This document shows positions 9,001 through 13,826 of a stretch of DNA of 62,116 nt, piece by piece. Made by a program: the position numbers and the translations under genes. This DNA comes from an uncultured Collinsella sp. Lineage in GTDB: Bacteria; Actinomycetota; Coriobacteriia; Coriobacteriales; Coriobacteriaceae. Within the stretch, counting starts at the first letter, position 1; every line of letters begins with the position of its first letter. The DNA lies in contig CABUDI010000010.1 in NCBI GenBank assembly GCA_902490305.1, positions 1-62,116 on the forward strand. Direction: 5' to 3'. Under the pieces are notes generated by a model that saw nothing but the letters and a program-made list of their open reading frames with translations, ran no database searches and had not been told where the DNA came from.

Positions 9001-10353
9001 CTCTACGATGTCGCCCTGCTGGGGATTGCCCTCCGCGGCGCGCTGGACGGTGATGACAAGATTCGCAGCTTCGCCGGCAAAGGTGTAGTTGTCGACATTA
9101 CCCTTGGTGGACTTTTCCGGATCCTTAAACGTCGTGCCGTTGTATTCGACTTCGGTAAAGTCGTCAACCTGCATAAAGTCGCCCAGCTCATCGGTAAACG
9201 TAATGTAGCCGGACTTATGCTCTCCATAGCCGTCGTGTACCTCGGTCGGATAGCCAACGACCTCGGTGATGCTCTCGGAGATATCCTTAAAGATGTCCTC
9301 GAGCTCCTGGGCGTTTTTCGCCGACTTGTAGTAATTGGCGTTTTCTGCACGTGCACCAAAGTTGATGGTCCATTCGCCCCAGAAAGAAATCTTGGACGAG
9401 GCGGCAGGATAGTTGCTCGACACGGCGTGCATGAACTTATTCTCTTTAATCGTACCGGAGGCCGTGGGGTCGGCGCTAGGATTCGCGCCGCTAAAGATGC
9501 CAATGGTGTAAATGACGGCGCCGTCTTTCTTCAGGCTGTTTGCCTTGTTGATGGCGCTATTGGCAACCGAGGATTCAAAGCCACTGGAGCTCGTGGGCGA
9601 ACCATCGGTAAAGAACAGGACGACCTTCTTGGCATCTTCGCGGTCAGAGGCGATGCCTTCGGCAAGTTCCATGCCATAGTCGGCACGCGTGGCACCGGCA
9701 GGCCTGATGGAGCTGACCATGCTCTTAAGGTTGTTTACGTCATCGCCCGAGCAAGGCGTCAGGCGCATCATGGTCTGCGAATAGTTGTAAGTGTAGCCGC
9801 CTTCACGATAAGTGTCGTTGCCGACCTTACCAGTCTCATTGCCCGCGAACTTTACGATGGCAACCTGATGCTGCTTGGACTCGTCCGAGATCTTTGCATT
9901 TTCTTCGGCGATCTTTTCGATAAAGCTATTGGCCGCGATCTTCAGCGCGTCAATACGCTTGGTACGGTCGCTTGAACTCATGGGATCGTCCATCGAGCCA
10001 GAGGCATCCAGCACCATCACGATGCCAAGCGGTTTGGGGACCGTCGTTATCGTGTTAGATGTCGAGGATATCGCCGAAAGCGTGGTTACAAAGTCCGACT
10101 TATCGCCCCCCTCGACTGTCTTGTCGGTCCAGATTCGGCCGACGTTTTGTGTCGTGATTTTGCCGCTGCCGTCAGAGCCAGCAGCCCAATATGTCCAGTT
10201 GTCGGTGGTATCGGGGTCAACGGTCACTGTCGGTCCGTCCATTCCGGTGCTGGACCTGGCGTTGGCCTCGGGCAGCATGGCGAATGCTGCGGCGGGCAAT
10301 ACCAGCACTACGGCCAGTATCACCGCCAAGAGACCCCTCGTGTACCTGCTCAT
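3082..10353 (-). CDS. Giant LPTTG-anchored adhesin with vWA and 13 pilin-type isopeptide domains
   Basis: 2423-residue wall-anchored surface protein. A signal peptide (about 1-32) is followed by a von Willebrand factor A domain (about 108-370) with an intact MIDAS start, DASGSM at 116-121, and FTDGSP further on. From about residue 684 to 2360 there are 13 domains of the Spy0128/FctA pilin type. Each has a Lys in T-K-x-L-x-G-R, a Glu in L-R-E and an Asn in N-S/T-Y, the residues known to form intramolecular isopeptide bonds in this family. Domains 2-7 are nearly identical tandem copies. Domain 11 carries an Asp/Ala/Glu-rich insertion. The C-terminus has a Pro-rich stretch, LPTTGD at 2391-2396, a membrane helix and KR. 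GAAGGGAG precedes the ATG at a good distance. No sortase gene is in the window. Likely role: adhesion, or the tip or large subunit of a pilus. Confidence 0.93.
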   Translation of the reverse strand: MSRYTRGLLAVILAVVLVLPAAAFAMLPEANARSSTGMDGPTVTVDPDTTDNWTYWAAGSDGSGKITTQNVGRIWTDKTVEGGDKSDFVTTLSAISSTSNTITTVPKPLGIVMVLDASGSMDDPMSSSDRTKRIDALKIAANSFIEKIAEENAKISDESKQHQVAIVKFAGNETGKVGNDTYREGGYTYNYSQTMMRLTPCSGDDVNNLKSMVSSIRPAGATRADYGMELAEGIASDREDAKKVVLFFTDGSPTSSSGFESSVANSAINKANSLKKDGAVIYTIGIFSGANPSADPTASGTIKENKFMHAVSSNYPAASSKISFWGEWTINFGARAENANYYKSAKNAQELEDIFKDISESITEVVGYPTEVHDGYGEHKSGYITFTDELGDFMQVDDFTEVEYNGTTFKDPEKSTKGNVDNYTFAGEAANLVITVQRAAEGNPQQGDIVEVKIPASLIPLRKFDVDETKGTLKVSDVEPIRVKYASSVKDIARENLFTPDEALKKYIDKNTTDEQGSKSVAFYANKWNGDLDLGDTIANFKPAATNRYYFFQKQTPIYVDPACTQPAKGQLESERHYYYQDEFEVADGSGKLDHGATVIEFAGGHAAQFAGAVVKDESSGNLSFSEGTARLAFIDELHTDKKSNATETASDVLNPRWNDTSSKESATHVDSHLGNNGKISFDVTPATVDTKADFGLTKVLEGRDWTGTDEFAFELSATSGDDTPMPASTDATVRQGNTAIDFGEIAFNKPGEYTYEVREVKGTLGGIAYSDNVAKITVKATVDTAGKLTAEVTKSKDKVFTNTYSVKPDEFSVTDQITATKVLTGRELSLKADEFSFELVEGEDEDAKVVATGTNDAAGNITMGAVEYTKPGKHTYTLREVKGDVGGITYSTAEYTIVTTITDNGDGTLKAEHVLKEGKKAEFTNSYKPGSEVSSVTDQITATKVLTGRDLKADEFSFELVEGEGEDAKVVATGTNVARGKITMNPIEYTEAGEHTYTLREVNGGTASNGITYDGKTYTIVTTITDNGDGTLSATHKLQGANEAKFNNSYKPNPDESSVTDQITATKVLDGRDLKEGEFHFELVEGNDVVAAGTNDAEGNITMIPIEYTAAGEHTYTLREVKGNAGGITYDGKTYTVVTTITDNGDGTLSATHVLKDVDEAKFVNSYKPGSKDSSVTDQITATKSLDGRDLKAGEFRFELVEGNDVVATGTNNADGKIVMDPVTYTAAGEHTYTLRETKAGATENGITYSTAEYTIVTTVTDNGDGTLIVEHKLQNNKKATFENAYNVTPKSSSVTDQVKATKSLTGRDLKASEFHFELVEGNDVVATGTNAADGKIAMSEIAYTEAGKHTYTLREVPGDAGNGITYDDKTYTIETTITDKGDGTLVAKHELKGDKEAKFSNSYKPNPDEFSVTDQITAAKSLDGRELKAGEFSFELVEGNDVVATGTNDAEGNITMSAVKYTAAGEHTYTLREANGGTTSKGITYSDAKFTIETTITDNGDGTLKAEHVLKSDATAATFKNTYSVTPLETEVDFDLSKAIDGRDWTDTDEFSFTISPAEGTDAPLPDPATVTVSKKNADDNGIAAIKFGKIRYTAAGTYKYEIRENAGNAAGMTYDEHAATAEVTVTEDGEGKLIANVTKKENGRFTNTYRTELNYTAAGGLKLSKSLSGRPMTEGQFTFTVTPADEASANALGLLPGANNFKSPATAEATVGLIDILAGHEVKFTQADAGKTFTYAVAEKNDGKPGYTYDDAVRTVTIAIADDGAGTLTATTTVSGGPEGTHATVHKSGENKVESALVPFHNSYSATTNTPGGTAAQVVATKTLTGRPMVDGEFWFGIAYQGELVAYENLKPNIGGHVSFDALHYDTEMLANLEAAGLAHRTDKDGKLAWTINYTAYEDLFGLPNGVSATTWFFNFKVIVVDNGDGTLTATVDYGGVEPLFENVYGAEAVDATLAGTKKLQAAEGLTPADIAGKFTFTVTADEAGSPMPERTNPTNDAAGNVDFGKIHFTLEDLNRALGVTADASDDASNDAEANADEAEVDADAADTDESNDESEPAAPTAPRSHTFTYTVTESGSAPGVTNDANATRKVSYTVTDDRAGHLSVVREGDDGAAFTFTNTYGVAPTDSAVTDQVKTVKRLTGRDLAAGEFTFELLEDGVTVASGTNDANGNVTLSPIRYEAPGTHAYTLREACPNALGLYKGVTYDGTTYTIVTTVKDNGDGTLTATHKLEGTTESAGFTNKYHAMPTQVSIGAIKVLEGRELKKDEFSFKLVGEDIESTVTNDADGKINFDKFEYDEPGTYVYTISEVKGDEAGMTYDKSVFTATVNVVDDGEGNLKANVAFTKGDKSVEGIVFNNTYKKPETPVPTPDPGTPKTVTNIVKTVKGFLPTTGDQQAAALLMAFVIAMSGVGALIWGIRKR
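5770..7935 (-). repeat. Six near-identical tandem repeats within the adhesin gene
   Basis: Each unit is about 352-370 bp and encodes one isopeptide domain starting near VTDQI(T/V)ATK and ending near NSYKP. Unit boundaries, marked by the complement of the VTDQI codons, fall near 7905, 7535, 7165, 6810, 6455 and 6100. Long identical DNA blocks make unequal recombination, and assembly collapse, likely. Confidence 0.85.
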
Positions 10354-10405
10354 CGTGTCTCCCTTCTCGCAGGATCAGACCTTGCATCAGCCTAAAGTTA
10401 CGAAA

Positions 10406-10485
10406 TGAGACACAATTAGGGCAGGTGACACACGTTCCAGATTCAGTTTTAGGCGTGAGACAAATGTCTCACCAAAGTTGAGACA
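10406..10485. promoter_or_regulatory. Cluster of TGAGACA motifs upstream of the adhesin gene
   Basis: TGAGACA occurs at 10406-10412, 10456-10462 and 10479-10485, and its complement TGTCTCA at 10465-10471. The second and the inverted copy form the palindrome GTGAGACAAATGTCTCAC (10455-10472). The cluster starts about 50 bp above the adhesin start codon, a position that suits a regulator binding site. No binding protein can be named. Confidence 0.45.
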
Positions 10486-10580
10486 TGAAGGTTTCCGCAG
10501 GAAAACGGGTGCGACTCAAGATCGACGGGCCAAAATGGCCCGTTTTCTTCCATCCCCAAGGGAGCAGTCGATGGCGTCCG

Positions 10581-10738
10581 CCACGAAACTGGCTCATCTA
10601 CTACGTTTAGCCCGACACCCCCGACCATGCTCGCGTTTTTCGAAAAACCGCAGGCGTTCTACCTGCGGTTTTGTTTTTGCGTTTTTCGCTGTGGTTGAGG
10701 ATAGCGGCTCAAACGTAGTAGATGGGCCCATTTCGTGG
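10581..10738 (+). repeat. 158-bp palindromic repeat A, copy 2
   Basis: Same length and architecture as copy 1: arms CCACGAAACTGG...CCATTTCGTGG with CATCTACTACGTTT, and an inner stem CCGCAGG...CCTGCGG in the same orientation. Confidence 0.9.
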
Positions 10739-10831
10739 CAGACGGGTCGCGCGGATGTCCTCGCGAGGCCAAAATGATCCGTTATCCTCCGTCCCGGAGG
10801 ATTAGAGGCTGCTACTGATACGGTGCCATTT

Positions 10832-10985
10832 CAAAACTATGCCGGTTTACGGGGCTAAAGTCAGAACCCTCATCCATGCCCCCTATTTTTGAAAAACAGC
10901 AAGCCGTCTACCTGTGGTTTTGTTTTCGCGATTTTCGGCATGGTCGGGGGTTCGCTCTCCAGCCCCGTAAACCGGCATAGTTTTG
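10832..10985 (+). repeat. 154-bp palindromic repeat B, copy 1
   Basis: The arms begin CAAAACTATGCCGGTTTACG and end with the exact complement, including GGGGCT/AGCCCC. The interior, with CTACCTGTGGTTTTG and CGGCATGGTCGGGGG, is clearly related to the interior of repeat A although the arms are different. Copy 2 (26338-26491) has exactly the same length. Confidence 0.88.
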
Positions 10986-11000
10986 TTCGCGGCGGCCTGA

Positions 11001-11050
11001 CCGCGCGTTCACGCGCGGGGCCGGCGGGGCATTTTTGCCCCACCGGCCCC
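11001..11050 (-). terminator. GC-rich hairpins after the hydrogenase operon
   Basis: A 15-bp stem with one mismatch (11017-11050, beginning GGGGCCGGCGGGGCA) lies 33 bp beyond the last hydrogenase gene. It is followed on the minus strand by a second perfect palindrome at 11001-11018. There is no clear U-tract, so termination is plausible but not canonical. Confidence 0.45.
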
Positions 11051-11082
11051 TATTCCAGCGCTATACCAGTCCCATTCCGACC

Positions 11083-11424
11083 CTATTCCGGCTTGGTTTC
11101 TACCGTGGGGGTCTTGTCCGCCGCAACCGGGGTGCGGGCGGTGTCCATACTCAGGCAATGCTTGGGGCAGCTTTCGATGCACTCGCCGCACACCACGCAG
11201 GCGTACGGGTCAATCGACCAGGTGCCGCCTTTGCGATCGACCGCGAGCGCGCCCGCCGGGCAGCGACGCGCGCACATGCCGCAGCAAATGCACACGTCCA
11301 TGTCGTTAACGATATGCCCGCGCAGACGCTCGGGCGCCGCGAGCTCCTCCTGCGGATAGCACACCGTTACCGGCTGCTTGACCATAGAACCCAAGGCCGT
11401 CTTGGCAAATGTCAGCAAACTCAT
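11083..11424 (-). CDS. Ech-like hydrogenase ferredoxin subunit (EchF/HycF type)
   Basis: 113-residue protein with two 4Fe-4S motifs of the bacterial ferredoxin type, CICCGMCARRCP and CVVCGECIESCP (each C-x2-C-x2-C-x3-C with following Pro). It should relay electrons between soluble ferredoxin and the hydrogenase small subunit on the cytoplasmic side of the membrane complex. It is the last gene of the operon, 7 bp after the large subunit gene, with AGGTAGG before the ATG. The N-terminal 35 residues resemble those of HycF/NuoI-type subunits. The membrane complex, not a free ferredoxin, is the natural assignment given the neighbours. Confidence 0.88.
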   Translation of the reverse strand: MSLLTFAKTALGSMVKQPVTVCYPQEELAAPERLRGHIVNDMDVCICCGMCARRCPAGALAVDRKGGTWSIDPYACVVCGECIESCPKHCLSMDTARTPVAADKTPTVETKPE

Positions 11425-11431
11425 GCCACGC

Positions 11432-12520
11432 CTACCTTTCCGTGCAGCTAATGCAGGGATCGATGGTCAGGATAATCATGGGCACGTTGGCGATGAGCAC
11501 GCCCTGCAGCGCGTGCGTCAGACCGGCCAGGTTTTGCGACGTCGGCGTACGTACACGGAAGCGGTCCAGGTTCTTGGTGCCGTTGCCGCGCACATAGTAA
11601 TACGCTTCGCCGCGCGGCTGCTCAATCACGACCTCGCCGCGCGCGCCGTCGGCCGGCGCGAGCTTGGTGCGCCCACCGATACCGTCGTGCGGAATCTTGC
11701 CCACGAGCTCCTTAATAATGTCCATGGCCTGCGTGACCTCGGCGCAACGCACCTGGCAGCGGGCGTAGCAGTCGCCGTCGGTGGCAACAATCGGCTCAAA
11801 CGCGGCCAAATCTGCATAGGCGCCATCGCCAAACATGCGCACGTCGTAGTCCACGCCCGAGGCGCGCCCGAACGGGCCGACCATCGAAAGCTCCAGCGCG
11901 TCCTTCTTGCTGATCACGCCCACGCCATGCAGACGCTCGCCGCAGCTGTCGTCGTCCAAAAACGTATGTACCAGCGCCTCATAATCGGGACGCATGGCAT
12001 CGAGCGTCTGGACAATGCCCGCCAGCTCGGAGTCCTCGATGTCGTGTTTAAGACCGCCGATCTCGTTGATCGACAGGATCACGCGGCCGCCGCACGTGCT
12101 CTCAAAGATCTTGAGAATCTGCTCGCGCAGGGTCCACGAACGATAGAACAGCGCCTCAAAACCAAAGGCATCGGCGAGCAGACCCAGCCACAGTAAGTGC
12201 GAGTGGATGCGCGACAGCTCGTGCAAAATGGTGCGGATATACTGCACGCGGCCAGGAACCTCGATATCGAGCATACGCTCGCAAGCTGTAGCATAGCCGT
12301 AGCTGTGACCCACGGCGCAGATACCGCAGATGCGCTCGGCGATGTAGCCAAACTGATGCATGTCGCGCTTTTCGGTAAGCTTCTCGAGTCCGCGGTGCAC
12401 AAAACCGATCTGCGGAATTGCCTCGATAACGCGATCATCCTCGAGCACCAGGTCCAGGTGAAGCGGCTCGGGCAGCACAGGATGCTGCGGGCCAAACGGA
12501 ATAACGGAGCGATGTGCCAT
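11432..12520 (-). CDS. Group 4 [NiFe]-hydrogenase large subunit (EchE/HycE type)
   Basis: 362-residue catalytic subunit that binds the NiFe(CN)2CO centre. The N-terminal motif RICGICAVGH has C65 and C68, and the C-terminal motif DPCISCTER has C356 and C359, the four nickel ligands. Homology to NuoD is visible throughout (for example IPQIGFVHRGLEKL). The protein ends three residues after the last ligand cysteine, so the C-terminal extension that is cleaved off during maturation of many hydrogenases is absent. It starts 5 bp after the upstream subunit gene. The separate NuoC-like gene next to it supports an Ech-type arrangement, not the NuoC-NuoD fusion of HycE. Confidence 0.92.
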   Translation of the reverse strand: MAHRSVIPFGPQHPVLPEPLHLDLVLEDDRVIEAIPQIGFVHRGLEKLTEKRDMHQFGYIAERICGICAVGHSYGYATACERMLDIEVPGRVQYIRTILHELSRIHSHLLWLGLLADAFGFEALFYRSWTLREQILKIFESTCGGRVILSINEIGGLKHDIEDSELAGIVQTLDAMRPDYEALVHTFLDDDSCGERLHGVGVISKKDALELSMVGPFGRASGVDYDVRMFGDGAYADLAAFEPIVATDGDCYARCQVRCAEVTQAMDIIKELVGKIPHDGIGGRTKLAPADGARGEVVIEQPRGEAYYYVRGNGTKNLDRFRVRTPTSQNLAGLTHALQGVLIANVPMIILTIDPCISCTER

Positions 12521-12525
12521 GGACC

Positions 12526-13227
12526 TTACGCCTCCTTTTTCTGCTTGTCGCGGGCGGCCTTGGCGGCAAGCGCCGCGCGGACCTTGGCCGCTTTCTCGGG
12601 ATCCATGGCGGCGAGCTTTGCCTCCATCTCGGCGGCTTTGAGTGCGGCCCTGGCAGCGGCATCGTCATGCTGAGCATCGGAGCCAGCAGCTGCAGCGGGC
12701 TGAGCGGCGGCAGCGCCCGCAGCATCGCCGGCGCCCTCCCCTCCAGCAGCGGCGGCCTTCTCGGCCGCGGCCTTGCGCGCCTTTGCCTCGGCAGCCGCGC
12801 GGACCTTCATGGCCTTCTCGCGCGCAGCCTTCACCTCGGGCGTGATCACGCTCATGGGCTCGGCCGTCGAGACCTGGTAGAAAAAGCCGTTAAAGTCGAC
12901 CTGCATATCGGTGATGGCAAGGCCAAACAGGTCGTGTGCCTCGTTCTCAAACGGGAACACCGCCGGATAGTACGAGCTGATGGACGGGATCTCCTGGTGC
13001 TGGTCGATGCCCTCGACTACCAGGTTCTCGATCGCATAGTTGCCGTCCTGGGCGATCTGCTCCTGAGCAGCACGAACGTTGATAAACGTATAGAGCAGGC
13101 GATACGTGCCGTCGTCGACGTTGCGCTCGGCGTGCATTTGCACAAAGCGCGCGCCGACACCCTTGAGCGCCTGGACATGCGACAGGAGCTCATCGATCCC
13201 GACGGTAGTATAGATAGCCTTTTGCAT
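12526..13227 (-). CDS. Ech-like hydrogenase NuoC-like subunit (EchD type) with Ala/Lys-rich tail
   Basis: 233 residues. The first about 125 match the 30-kDa NADH dehydrogenase subunit family (NuoC/EchD), with the typical YPAVFPFENEAHDLFGL segment that contacts the large subunit. From about residue 130 the protein becomes a low-complexity Ala/Lys/Glu tail of about 100 residues, unusual for the family and resembling histone-H1-like tails. The start overlaps the stop of the small-subunit gene by one base. The tail is in frame and followed directly by the next gene, so it is not a frameshift artefact. Its function is unknown. Confidence 0.87.
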   Translation of the reverse strand: MQKAIYTTVGIDELLSHVQALKGVGARFVQMHAERNVDDGTYRLLYTFINVRAAQEQIAQDGNYAIENLVVEGIDQHQEIPSISSYYPAVFPFENEAHDLFGLAITDMQVDFNGFFYQVSTAEPMSVITPEVKAAREKAMKVRAAAEAKARKAAAEKAAAAGGEGAGDAAGAAAAQPAAAAGSDAQHDDAAARAALKAAEMEAKLAAMDPEKAAKVRAALAAKAARDKQKKEA

Positions 13228-13814
13228 TACTCGGCCTCCTTTGCGGCGGCGGGCGCGTCGCCGGCCGCGGACGTCCCAGCAGGTGCACCGTCAGCCCCGG
13301 CCCCCACAGCCACAAACCCGTCCTCGCCCAGCTCAACGCCGCCATCCCAGGTAGCGGCACCGCCTACGGTGAGCGGATCGCCACCGGCGCGCATCACGGC
13401 CTCCTTCTGGTCCAAGATGCCGCACGCCTCCACGATGGCATCGATCACCGTCTCGGGGCGAATGGCGCACCCGGGCGCGTACACGTCCACGGGAATTGCG
13501 CGATCCACGCCGCCGATCACGTTATAGGCATCGCGGAACACGCCGCCCGAGCACGCGCAAATGCCGCAGGCCACCACGCACTTGGGCTCGAGCATCTGGT
13601 TGTAAATCTGGCGCACGACGGGCAGATTCTGCGCGTTGACCGAACCCGTCACCAAAAAGATGTCCGCATGCTTGGGGTTGCCGGTGTTGACCACGCCAAA
13701 GCGCTCCGCATCAAACAGTGGGGTAAGCGAGGCCAGCACCTCGATATCGCATCCGTTGCAGCTCGAGCCGTCGTAATGAATAACCCACGGCGAGCGCGAC
13801 ATTTTATGATCCAT
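13227..13814 (-). CDS. Group 4 [NiFe]-hydrogenase small subunit (EchC/HycG type)
   Basis: 195-residue NuoB-like protein that carries one 4Fe-4S cluster near the active site. Ligands visible are C19 and C22 (SSCNGCD), C86 in GICACSGG and C116 in APGCAIRPE, the NuoB/EchC pattern; extra cysteines occur at 83 and 88. The C-terminal about 45 residues are Gly/Ala-rich with no counterpart in typical EchC. GGAGG lies 8 bp before the ATG. The gene follows the fused membrane subunit by 12 bp and overlaps the next gene by one base, which indicates one transcript. Confidence 0.9.
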   Translation of the reverse strand: MDHKMSRSPWVIHYDGSSCNGCDIEVLASLTPLFDAERFGVVNTGNPKHADIFLVTGSVNAQNLPVVRQIYNQMLEPKCVVACGICACSGGVFRDAYNVIGGVDRAIPVDVYAPGCAIRPETVIDAIVEACGILDQKEAVMRAGGDPLTVGGAATWDGGVELGEDGFVAVGAGADGAPAGTSAAGDAPAAAKEAE

Positions 13815-13826
13815 GAATGCCGCCTC

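Larger units (their letters stand above)
10354..11082. repeat. Intergenic repeat island 2 (no gene)
   Basis: The 729-bp gap between the adhesin promoter and the hydrogenase operon end holds the TGAGACA cluster, palindrome A copy 2 (10581-10738), the CTCGCGAGG/GGAGGAT module (10760-10803), palindrome B copy 1 (10832-10985), and GC-rich hairpins at 11001-11050. No protein-like reading frame was recognised. Confidence 0.8.
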
